This document shows positions 1 to 5,554 of a stretch of DNA of 5,554 nucleotides, piece by piece. Under the pieces are notes generated by a model that saw nothing but the letters and a program-made list of their open reading frames with translations, did not search any database and was not told the origin of the DNA. Every line of letters begins with the position of its first letter. The stretch's first letter is position 1. Where the stretch lies: assembly GCA_013205335.1 (NCBI GenBank), contig JABMNB010000656.1, positions 1-5,554 on the forward strand, given 5' to 3'. The stretch comes from Rhodospirillales bacterium. GTDB taxonomy: Bacteria > Pseudomonadota > Alphaproteobacteria > Reyranellales > Reyranellaceae. The position numbers and the translations under genes are program-made.

Positions 1-795
1 CAGCAGGTGGGTGGCGAAGGAATGGCGCAGCGCGTGCGGCGTGACGCTTTCGGCGAGGCCGAGTTCGCGGCGGATCTCGCGCACCCGCTTCTGCACGATG
101 GCGGGATCGAGCGCGCCGCCACGGGCGCCGACGAAGACGCGATCCGAGGGTTTCGCGGTGGCGAGCCACGGGCAGGCGTCGCGATAGGCCCTGAGCGCCT
201 GCAGCGCCTGCGGCAGCAGCGGCACCAGCCGGGTCTTGTTGCCCTTGCCGGTCACGGCAAGCGTATCGCGGCCGCTCTTCAGCAGCTCGTCGACCTGCGA
301 CTTCGTCAGCGCCAGCGCCTCGCCGATGCGCAGGCCGGCGCCGTACAGCAGGACCAGCACGGCGGCGTCGCGCAGGTCGATCCACGGCGCCCGCTCCTGG
401 TCGGACTCGGCGTCGAGCAGATCCTCCATGTCGCGCTCGCTCAGCGCCTTCGGCACGGAGCGCGGCAGCTTGGGCGTCTGGATGATGGAGATGCTCGCAT
501 TATGGGCGAGCTTGTTCTTGTCGAGGAAGCGGAAGAACGAGCGCACCGAGGAGAAGGCGCGCGCCGTCGACGTGCGTGCCATGCCCTGGCGCGAACGCTC
601 GGCCAGCCAGGCGCGGAACTCGGCGGGCTTGAGGCGGGCCAGCGCCTCGAGCGTCGGCGTCTCGCCGAGATAGTTGGCCATGAAGCCCAGGAAGGTCGCG
701 ACGTCGTGCTCGTAGGCGATGAGCGTGTGAACCGCGAGCCGGCGCTCGCTCTTCAGCCAGTCGCGCCACGCCTCCAGTGCGTCTGCGACGGTCAC
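1..795 (-). CDS. xerC: Tyrosine recombinase XerC (3' end cut off by window edge)
   Basis: Site-specific tyrosine recombinase that, with XerD, resolves chromosome dimers at dif during cell division. I read 265 residues from a GTG at 793-795. The N-terminal core-binding domain spans about residues 4-90 and contains WRDWLKSERRLAVHTLIAYE. The catalytic domain starts near residue 110. Visible catalytic residues are R156 (in YGAGLRIGEAL), K184 (in TGKGNKTR), and H254 and R257 (in TPHALRHSFATH). The second His/Trp and the nucleophilic Tyr of the family lie beyond the window edge; about 35-45 residues are missing by comparison with the usual ~300. No in-frame ATG precedes GTG 795. The start lies 7 bases after the DUF484 stop with only a weak Shine-Dalgarno, so translation is probably coupled. 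XerD or another Xer paralogue cannot be fully excluded from a partial sequence, but DUF484 next to xerC matches the E. coli yigA-xerC order and favours XerC. Confidence 0.93.
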   Translation of the reverse strand, partial: MTVADALEAWRDWLKSERRLAVHTLIAYEHDVATFLGFMANYLGETPTLEALARLKPAEFRAWLAERSRQGMARTSTARAFSSVRSFFRFLDKNKLAHNASISIIQTPKLPRSVPKALSERDMEDLLDAESDQERAPWIDLRDAAVLVLLYGAGLRIGEALALTKSQVDELLKSGRDTLAVTGKGNKTRLVPLLPQALQALRAYRDACPWLATAKPSDRVFVGARGGALDPAIVQKRVREIRRELGLAESVTPHALRHSFATHLL

Positions 796-802
796 GTCGA
801 TT

Positions 803-1534
803 TCACTCGGGCAGGTCGAGCCAGGCGCGAATGGTGTTCTCCAGCACCTTGGCCAGGAAGAACAGGAGTTCGGTCGACATCTCGGGGCCGAACGCCTCCG
901 GGTCGCGCGCGCCGAAGCACATGACGCCATCGGGCGACCCCGACGACACCTGCAGGCGCATCAGCACGTCGGATTTCACGAAGCGCGAGACTTCGCCGAA
1001 GAAGGCATCCTCGCCCATGATGCTGGAGCGCAGGCGGGCATGCTTGTCCGGGCCGATGGCGGCGTCGATGGCGCCGGGCGCCAGCACGTAGACGCCGCGC
1101 ACGGGCACGCGCTTGGGCGCGTCGGCGTTGGCCTCGATCGCCAGGGTGATGAAGTCGACGTCGAGCAGTTCCGGCAGCTCGTGCGTGACGACGTGGATCA
1201 TCTTCTCGAACGTCGTCGCCTGGATGATGCTGATGACCGCCGCCTGGATGCGGTTCTGGACGATCTGGTTCTGCTTGGAATTGGCGATGATCTCGGTGCG
1301 TTCGACCTTGAGCCTCTCGATCTCGCCGCGCAGGCGCTTCAGGATCGCCTGCTGCATGTCGATGACGCCCGGCCCCTGGACCCGCGGCGCCACGCCCATC
1401 TCGGTGGCCAGTTCGCCGTGCTTCTCGAAGAAGTCCGGATGGGCCTTGAGATAGGCCACGACGTCGTCGGCGGTGATCAGCTTCACCTGCCGGCCGGAGC
1501 CGTCGGGCGCCGGAATCGTACCGTCATTGGCCAC
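803..1534 (-). CDS. DUF484 family protein, GAF-like
   Basis: 243-residue soluble protein with no signal peptide or membrane segment. The N-terminal motif typical of DUF484 is at about residues 22-42 (VVAYLKAHPDFFEKHGEL). A charged helical stretch at about 58-100, likely coiled coil (LKRLRGEIERLKVERTEII), follows. The C-terminal GAF-like domain runs from about 105 to 235 and ends with the family pattern GVMCFGARDPEAFGPEMSTE at about 203-222. The biochemical function of the family is not established; GAF-like folds often bind small ligands or mediate dimerisation, so a sensory or accessory role is inference. The start is GTG at 1532-1534, with a strong GGAGG at 1542-1546 seven bases upstream; the ATG seen at 1525-1527 is out of frame. 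The gene sits 15 bases after the tal stop and 7 bases before xerC, so it is very probably co-transcribed with both. The E. coli homologue yigA also lies directly upstream of xerC. Confidence 0.9.
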   Translation of the reverse strand: MANDGTIPAPDGSGRQVKLITADDVVAYLKAHPDFFEKHGELATEMGVAPRVQGPGVIDMQQAILKRLRGEIERLKVERTEIIANSKQNQIVQNRIQAAVISIIQATTFEKMIHVVTHELPELLDVDFITLAIEANADAPKRVPVRGVYVLAPGAIDAAIGPDKHARLRSSIMGEDAFFGEVSRFVKSDVLMRLQVSSGSPDGVMCFGARDPEAFGPEMSTELLFFLAKVLENTIRAWLDLPE

Positions 1535-1549
1535 GTGCCCGCCTCCGGG

Positions 1550-2206
1550 TCAGAGGATCGACTGGCCGGTCTTGGCCCAGTCGTCGAGGAAGGCCTTCAG
1601 CCCATTGTCCGTCAGAGTGTGCTTGAAGAGCTGACGCAACACGTTGGGCGGCAGGGTGCCGACATGGGCGCCGAGCTTGGCTGCGGCGATGACATGCTGG
1701 GTATGGCGGATCGAGGCCACCAGCACCTCGGTCTTGAAGTGGGGATACTGGCGATAGATCGTCATGATCTCGGCGATCAGGTGCATGCCGTCCTGGCCGA
1801 TGTCGTCGAGGCGGCCGACGAAGGGCGAGACGAAGGTGGCACCGGCCTTGGCGGCCAGCAGCGCCTGCGCGGCCGAGAAGCAGAGGGTGACGTTCACCAT
1901 CGTGTCTTCGGAGGTCAGCACCTTGCAGGTCTTGAGCCCGTCGGGCGTCAGCGGCACCTTCACCGCGACGTTGCCGGCCAGTTTGGCGAGCTTGCGGCCT
2001 TCTTCGAGCATCGTCTTGTGGTCGGTCGCGACCGTTTCGGCGCTGACCGGGCCCGGGACGATGGCGCAGATCTCCTGGATGACGTCGAGCATCTGCCGGC
2101 CGGACTTGGCGATCAGGGAGGGGTTGGTCGTCACCCCGTCGAGCAGGCCCGAGGCCGCCAGATCCTTGATATCGGCGACATCGGCGGTATCGACGAAGAA
2201 CTTCAT
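1550..2206 (-). CDS. tal: Transaldolase, small FSA/TAL family (often labelled fsa)
   Basis: 218-residue cytosolic TIM-barrel aldolase, the usual length for the small transaldolase/fructose-6-phosphate aldolase family. Transaldolase moves a dihydroxyacetone unit between sugar phosphates in the non-oxidative pentose phosphate pathway. The protein opens MKFFVDTADVADI, with GVTTNPSLIAKSG at 24-36. The Schiff-base lysine is K83 in VAVKVPLT, and SPFVGRLDDIG is at 127-137. At two positions separating the subgroups it has E57 (SAETVATD), where E. coli FSA has Gln59, and F129, where FSA has Tyr131. Both are the transaldolase state, so true transaldolase activity is more likely than F6P aldolase. ATG 2204-2206 is chosen because homology begins exactly there; an in-frame extension back to 2332 would run across the promoter region and under the start of priA. 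The ribosome site is weak (GGGG, 8 bases upstream). This is the first gene of the tal-DUF484-xerC group. Confidence 0.92.
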   Translation of the reverse strand: MKFFVDTADVADIKDLAASGLLDGVTTNPSLIAKSGRQMLDVIQEICAIVPGPVSAETVATDHKTMLEEGRKLAKLAGNVAVKVPLTPDGLKTCKVLTSEDTMVNVTLCFSAAQALLAAKAGATFVSPFVGRLDDIGQDGMHLIAEIMTIYRQYPHFKTEVLVASIRHTQHVIAAAKLGAHVGTLPPNVLRQLFKHTLTDNGLKAFLDDWAKTGQSIL

Positions 2207-2253
2207 GGTAAATACCCCAATGGCCAGTGGTTCGGACTCGCCTGTTGCCACAA

Positions 2254-2282
2254 TTTCTAGCGATTCCCCTTCGGAGCCACAA
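2254..2282 (-). promoter_or_regulatory. Candidate sigma-70 promoter for tal-DUF484-xerC
   Basis: Read on the minus strand, TTGTGG (2282-2277, preceded by C, as in the alphaproteobacterial CTTG-type -35) is followed after 17 bases by TAGAAA (2259-2254). The expected transcript start near 2247 would give a leader of about 40 bases before the tal ATG. The spacing and position suit the operon; the -10 matches TATAAT at four of six bases, so this is a plausible but unproven call. Confidence 0.4.
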
Positions 2283-2285
2283 GCC

Positions 2286-2302
2286 GAGGGGGTTGCCCCC
2301 TC
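2286..2302. repeat. Perfect 7-bp inverted repeat, TTG loop
   Basis: GAGGGGG (2286-2292), loop TTG (2293-2295), CCCCCTC (2296-2302). It lies just upstream of the candidate tal -35 element and ends 13 bases before the GTG start preferred for priA. No T-run follows on either strand, so it is not an intrinsic terminator. It could fold in a priA leader transcript or act as a protein site on DNA; chance in GC-rich DNA is also possible. Confidence 0.5.
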
Positions 2303-2315
2303 CCGTGTCGAATCG

Positions 2316-4487
2316 GTGGAAAACACGATCAAGGTCCTCCTGCCGCTGCCGCTCGCCGATGCCTACGACTATCGCGTGCCCGACGGGATGGCGGTCGTGC
2401 CGGGGCATTTCGTGGTCGTGCCGCTGGGCAAGCGCGAAGTGGTGGGCGTCGTCTGGGGCGCCGGCTCGGGCGAGGTCGCGCCCGAAAAATTGCGCGACGT
2501 CATCGCCGTGCTGCCGGCGCTGCCGATGGCGGACGCGATGCGCCGCTTCGTCGACTGGGTGTCGGCCTACACGCTGATGCCGTCGGGCGCCGTGCTGCGC
2601 ATGGCGATGAGCGTGCCGTCGGCGCTGGAGGCGCCCAAGACCGAGCTGGTGTATCGCCCCGCGCCCCAGTCCGAAGATGCGGCGCTCAAGCTCACTGCGT
2701 CCCGTCGTCGCGTGCTCGAGCTGTTGAAGGACGGGCCGGCGATGGCCGCCGCCGAACTCGCGCATCTCGCGGGCGTCGGCACGACGGTGGTGAAGACCAT
2801 GGCCTTCGTCGGGTTGCTGCAAACCGAGGAGCGCACGGTTCGTCGGTCGTTTCCCAGGCCGGACGGGCTGCACGCGGGACCGACCCTGTCGCCGGCACAG
2901 AAGATCGCCGCCGATGGGCTCGTCGAAAAGGTGAGGGCACACGGTTTCTCGGCGACCCTGCTCGATGGCGTGCCGGGCGCGGGCAAGACGGAGGTCTATT
3001 TCGAGGCCGTCGCCGCCTGCCTTGCCGCCGGCCGGCAGGTCCTGGTGCTGCTGCCCGAAATCGCGCTGACGGCGCAATGGCTCAAGCGCTTCGAGGATCG
3101 TTTCGGCGCGTTGCCGTCGCCCTGGCATTCCGGCCTCACCAGCCTGGAGCGCCGCGAGACGTGGCGCGCCATTGCCGAGGGCCGGGTGGGTGTCGTGGTC
3201 GGCGCACGGTCCGCGCTGTTCCTGCCGTTCGCCGATCTCGGCCTGATCGTGGTCGACGAAGAGCACGACAGTTCGTTCAAGCAGGACGAAGGCGTCGTCT
3301 ACAATGCGCGCGACATGGCCGTGGTGCGGGCTCGTCTGGCATCGGCGCCCATCGTGCTCGCGTCGGCGACGCCCTCGCTGGAGAGCGTCGTCAACGTGAA
3401 GACCGGCCGCTACGGCGAAGTGCACCTGCCGGGACGTCACGGCGGCCATCAGCTCGCGGCCCTGTCGGCGGTCGATCTGCGACGCGAGCCGCCACCGCGC
3501 GGCCGCTGGCTGTCGCCGCCGGTCGTCGAGGCGATGAAGCAGACGCTGGCGGCGGGCGAGCAGACCCTGCTGTTCCTCAATCGTCGTGGCTATGCGCCGA
3601 TCACCCTGTGCCGCGCCTGCGGCCAGGGGCTCGAATGCCCTCAATGTTCAGCCTGGCTGGTCGAGCATCGCTTTCGCCGCACCCTGGTCTGCCATCATTG
3701 CGGCTACTCCGAGCCGCCGGCCCAGACCTGCCGCCATTGCGGCGCGGTCGATCAGTTCGTGGCCTGCGGTCCCGGCGTCGAGCGGCTGGCCGAGGAAGCG
3801 CTCGAACTCTTTCCCGAGGCGCGGCTGGAACTCTTCACCTCCGACAGTCTGATGAACCGCGACGAGGCCTCGGCGGCGGTCGACCGCATGGAGAAGGGCG
3901 AGATCGACATCCTGATCGGCACGCAGATGGCGGCCAAGGGCCATCACTTCCCGAACCTGACGCTGGTGGCCGTGATCGATGCCGATCTCGGCCTGAATGG
4001 CGGCGACCTGCGGGCCGCCGAACGGACGTTCCAGCTCCTCTATCAGGTGGCGGGCCGTGCCGGCCGCGATGGCCGGCCCGGGCGGGCGCTGATCCAGACC
4101 CACAATCCCGAGCACCCGGTGATGCAGGCGCTGGTCTCGGGTGAGCGCGACCGCTTCGTCGAGGTCGAGCTTCACGACCGCGCCCTGGCCGGCATGCCGC
4201 CCTACGGACGGCTGGCCTCGCTGATCGTTTCGGGGCCCGACCCGGCGGCGGTCGACAATGTCTGCGCCGCGCTGGCCCGCCACGCCCCGCAGCAGGAGGG
4301 CGTCACGGTCCTGGGGCCGTCGGTCGCACCGATGGCGCTGCTGCGCGGGCGGCACCGGCGGCGCTTCCTGCTCAAGGCTGCCCGCGACACCGCCGTGCAG
4401 CCTTTGCTGCATGCCTGGCTGGAAAAAATCGGCCTGCCGGGCTCAGTTCGCCTGCAGGTCGATGTCGATCCCTATTCCTTCCTTTGA
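2316..4487 (+). CDS. priA: Primosomal protein N' (PriA), replication restart helicase
   Basis: 3'-to-5' superfamily 2 DNA helicase that recognises stalled or collapsed forks and starts primosome reassembly. From GTG 2316 it has 723 residues, against 732 in E. coli. The N-terminal DNA-binding domain begins IKVLLPLPLADAYDYRVPDG and is followed by a winged-helix region near 120-180. Walker A is GVPGAGKT at 218-225 (K224), and the DEEH box is at 314-317. Eight zinc-binding cysteines, C432, C435, C441, C444, C459, C462, C472 and C475, match the E. coli spacing. The C-terminal helicase lobe has GTQMAAKG at 535-542 and QVAGRAGR at 577-584, and the protein ends DVDPYSFL. All key residues are present. 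The start is uncertain: in-frame ATGs at 2205 and 2220 would add a Ser/Pro/Ala-rich tail. I prefer GTG 2316 because homology begins there and third-position GC falls from about 88% in the first 32 codons to about 56% in the 32 codons upstream. No candidate has a good Shine-Dalgarno. Confidence 0.95.
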   Translation: MENTIKVLLPLPLADAYDYRVPDGMAVVPGHFVVVPLGKREVVGVVWGAGSGEVAPEKLRDVIAVLPALPMADAMRRFVDWVSAYTLMPSGAVLRMAMSVPSALEAPKTELVYRPAPQSEDAALKLTASRRRVLELLKDGPAMAAAELAHLAGVGTTVVKTMAFVGLLQTEERTVRRSFPRPDGLHAGPTLSPAQKIAADGLVEKVRAHGFSATLLDGVPGAGKTEVYFEAVAACLAAGRQVLVLLPEIALTAQWLKRFEDRFGALPSPWHSGLTSLERRETWRAIAEGRVGVVVGARSALFLPFADLGLIVVDEEHDSSFKQDEGVVYNARDMAVVRARLASAPIVLASATPSLESVVNVKTGRYGEVHLPGRHGGHQLAALSAVDLRREPPPRGRWLSPPVVEAMKQTLAAGEQTLLFLNRRGYAPITLCRACGQGLECPQCSAWLVEHRFRRTLVCHHCGYSEPPAQTCRHCGAVDQFVACGPGVERLAEEALELFPEARLELFTSDSLMNRDEASAAVDRMEKGEIDILIGTQMAAKGHHFPNLTLVAVIDADLGLNGGDLRAAERTFQLLYQVAGRAGRDGRPGRALIQTHNPEHPVMQALVSGERDRFVEVELHDRALAGMPPYGRLASLIVSGPDPAAVDNVCAALARHAPQQEGVTVLGPSVAPMALLRGRHRRRFLLKAARDTAVQPLLHAWLEKIGLPGSVRLQVDVDPYSFL

Positions 4488-4536
4488 CACCCCGCCGGGA
4501 CCCCGCGCCGAAAAACCGCTGTAGAACAGTGCTTTG

Positions 4537-4551
4537 CCGACGTTGCGTCGG
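4537..4551. repeat. 6-bp inverted repeat, TTG loop, after priA
   Basis: CCGACG (4537-4542), loop TTG, CGTCGG (4546-4551). After a G/G mismatch the stem could extend by TTT (4533-4535) with AAA (4553-4555). The hairpin lies 50 bases past the priA stop. The bases after it on the plus strand are GAAATGCAGC, with no T-run, so a classical rho-independent terminator is not supported. It overlaps the weak candidate -35 described for the atp operon. Confidence 0.4.
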
Positions 4552-4669
4552 GAAATGCAGCATGGTAGCAACGCGCGCTTTTCCGGGGTGGGGCGGCAAG
4601 CGACGCGGGGCGTTCTGCCAGGGAAAAGCGTGTTAATTCAATGGCTTGCCGGCTGCGTTCCGCGGCAGG

Positions 4670-4676
4670 GGAGAGG
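4670..4676 (+). promoter_or_regulatory. Ribosome binding site that fixes the atpH GTG start
   Basis: The purine run AGGGGAGAGG (4667-4676) contains GGAG and GAGG, 11 and 8 bases before GTG 4685. It supports GTG 4685 over the in-frame TTG at 4646, which would add 13 residues not expected from the family. Confidence 0.7.
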
Positions 4677-4684
4677 CTCTCGAC

Positions 4685-5248
4685 GTGACCACCGCATCCT
4701 CGGCCATATCCGGCGTCGCCGGACGCTACGCCAGCGCGCTTTTTGATCTGGCCGATAGCGCCAAATCCCTCGACCAGGTGGCGCAGGATCTGGCCACCTT
4801 TCGCAGGCTCGTGGACGAGAGCGCGGACCTCGCGCGAATGATCGCCAGTCCGGTCATCGGGCGCGCGCTGCAGGGCAAGGCGCTGCTCGCTGTTCTCGAT
4901 GCCGCCGGTATTGCCGGTCTGACACGCAATTTCGTCGGCACCGTGGCCGCCAACGGCCGTGCCCGCGACCTGCCGGCGATGGCCTCGGCGTTCCTGGCAG
5001 AGTTGGCCCGCCGCCGCGGCGAGACCACCGCCACCGTCACCTCGGCCGTTCCGCTTTCTCCCGAACAGATGCAGCAGCTCGTCACCGCGCTGCGCTCGGT
5101 GCTGGGCAGTAACAAGGTTTCCATCGACGCGCGCGTCGAACCCGACATTCTCGGCGGTCTCGTCGTGAAGGTCGGCTCGCGCCTGTTCGATTCGTCCGTC
5201 CGAAGCAAGCTGCAGCGCCTGCAGCTTGCCATGAAGGGAGTTGCCTAA
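4685..5248 (+). CDS. atpH: ATP synthase F1 subunit delta
   Basis: 187-residue delta subunit (OSCP homologue), part of the peripheral stalk that holds the F1 alpha-beta hexamer to F0 at the inner membrane. Its length is typical of alphaproteobacteria. The N-terminal helical domain begins GVAGRYASALFDLA (10-23), which fits the family's start, and runs to about residue 115. The C-terminal domain includes SAVPLSPEQ near 120 and the conserved VEPDILGGLVVKVGSRLFDSSVRSKL from residue 151. The start is GTG 4685, with purine-rich ribosome sites 8-11 bases upstream. Its stop TAA (5246-5248) directly abuts the atpA ATG, so it is the first gene of the atpHA(GDC) operon; the later genes are beyond the window. 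F0 genes are absent in front, as expected where F0 and F1 genes are in separate loci. Confidence 0.95.
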   Translation: MTTASSAISGVAGRYASALFDLADSAKSLDQVAQDLATFRRLVDESADLARMIASPVIGRALQGKALLAVLDAAGIAGLTRNFVGTVAANGRARDLPAMASAFLAELARRRGETTATVTSAVPLSPEQMQQLVTALRSVLGSNKVSIDARVEPDILGGLVVKVGSRLFDSSVRSKLQRLQLAMKGVA

Positions 5249-5554
5249 ATGGATATCCGTGCCGCCGAAATCTCGGCCATTCTGAAGCAGCAGATCGCCA
5301 ACTTCGGCACCGAAGCCGAAGTGGCCGAGGTCGGCCAGGTCCTCTCCGTCGGTGACGGCATCGCGCGCGTCTATGGCCTCGACAGCGTCAAGGCCGGCGA
5401 GATGGTCGAGTTCCCCGGCGGCATCAAGGGCATGGCGCTCAATCTCGAGAGTGACAATGTCGGCGTCGTCATCTTCGGCGAAGACCGCACCATCAAGGAA
5501 GGCGACACGGTCAAGCGCACCGGAACCATCGTCGACGTGCCGGTGGGCAAGGGC
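5249..5554 (+). CDS. atpA: ATP synthase F1 subunit alpha (5' part only)
   Basis: The first 102 codons of the alpha subunit, which is about 510 residues in full; the gene runs off the right edge in frame. Alpha forms the F1 hexamer with beta and carries the non-catalytic nucleotide sites. The N-terminal helix MDIRAAEISAILKQQIANFG should contact subunit delta. It is followed by the beta-barrel domain at about 25-95, including GQVLSVGDGIARVYGLDSV (29-47), EMVEFPGGIKGMALNLE (51-67) and VGVVIFGEDRTIKEGD (71-86). The Walker A loop, near residue 170 in the family, is not in the window. ATG 5249 immediately follows the atpH stop, with GGGAG (5236-5240) eight bases upstream inside the end of atpH, so the two genes are translated from one message. 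Confidence 0.97.
   Translation, partial: MDIRAAEISAILKQQIANFGTEAEVAEVGQVLSVGDGIARVYGLDSVKAGEMVEFPGGIKGMALNLESDNVGVVIFGEDRTIKEGDTVKRTGTIVDVPVGKG

Larger units (their letters stand above)
4488..4684. other. Intergenic region between priA and atpH
   Basis: 197 bases with no convincing gene. It is where an ATP synthase operon promoter would be expected. The best plus-strand match I find is TTGCGT (4543-4548), 17 bases, TAGCAA (4566-4571), which is weak. A second AT-rich spot, TGTTAATTCAATG (4631-4643), could be a -10 region but has no recognisable -35 at the right distance. The region also holds a 6-bp hairpin (4537-4551), a 15-codon ORF ending on the atpH start, and the atpH ribosome site. I find no intrinsic terminator with a T-run after priA, so some read-through from priA into atpH is possible. 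Confidence 0.6.

Noticed and set aside
1..795. Phage or integron integrase marking a mobile element
   Set aside because: The protein fits chromosomal XerC and sits in a conserved housekeeping context beside DUF484; no att repeats, tRNA gene or cargo are seen.
7..924. 305-codon plus-strand open frame opposite xerC
   Set aside because: XerC catalytic motifs are intact on the minus strand; this frame is Ala/Arg/Gly-rich and resembles no known family.
1040..2260. 406-codon plus-strand open frame across DUF484 and tal
   Set aside because: It is antisense to two recognised families with intact motifs, and its composition (Gly/Asp/Arg/His-rich) is that of a GC-driven shadow frame.
1524..3644. Very long open frame (706 codons) on the minus strand opposite priA and overlapping tal
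   Set aside because: Its translation is Arg/His/Gln-rich with no recognisable domain and lies antisense to clear PriA helicase motifs and out of frame with tal. It is an artefact of high GC.
3648..4412. 254-codon minus-strand open frame opposite the 3' part of priA
   Set aside because: It is antisense to the zinc-binding and C-terminal helicase motifs of PriA, with no start-site or domain support.
4510..4530. LexA-like box (CTGTAGAACAG)
   Set aside because: The CTGT and ACAG halves are only 3 bases apart, unlike the E. coli spacing of 8, and it does not fit the alphaproteobacterial GTTC-N7-GTTC form.
4537..4551. Intrinsic terminator for priA
   Set aside because: A stem is present but no T-run follows on either strand, and the stem is only 6 bp.

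Overview
The window is a high-GC stretch of bacterial chromosome holding six housekeeping genes. It most likely comes from an alphaproteobacterium. The evidence is the placement of priA directly upstream of an F1-only ATP synthase operon that begins atpH-atpA with no F0 genes in front, and the DUF484-xerC pair nearby. A Rhodospirillales-like lineage is my guess from the protein sequences and has not been tested.

The layout is two diverging gene groups. On the minus strand, reading from about 2206 down to 1, lie a small transaldolase (tal, often labelled fsa), a DUF484 protein and the tyrosine recombinase xerC. The gaps are 15 and 7 bases, so they probably form one operon. xerC runs off the left edge before its last two catalytic residues. 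On the plus strand, priA (primosomal helicase) is followed by a 197-base gap and then atpH and atpA, which abut. atpA runs off the right edge after 102 codons.

The control region between the groups is about 109 bases if priA starts at GTG 2316. It holds a plausible minus-strand promoter for tal and a 7-bp GC hairpin. The priA start is the one real annotation ambiguity: two upstream ATG codons are in frame, and the first overlaps the tal start codon on the other strand. A drop in GC at third codon positions upstream of 2316 favours the GTG.

Functionally, XerC resolves chromosome dimers, PriA restarts collapsed replication forks, AtpH and AtpA belong to the F1 part of ATP synthase, and the transaldolase serves the pentose phosphate pathway. 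DUF484 has no established function but is known next to xerC in other proteobacteria. I see no mobile element, CRISPR array, RNA gene, toxin-antitoxin or defence gene, and no undescribed system. The findings are modest: start-site questions, a transaldolase/aldolase naming issue, two small hairpins and a tiny upstream ORF at atpH.
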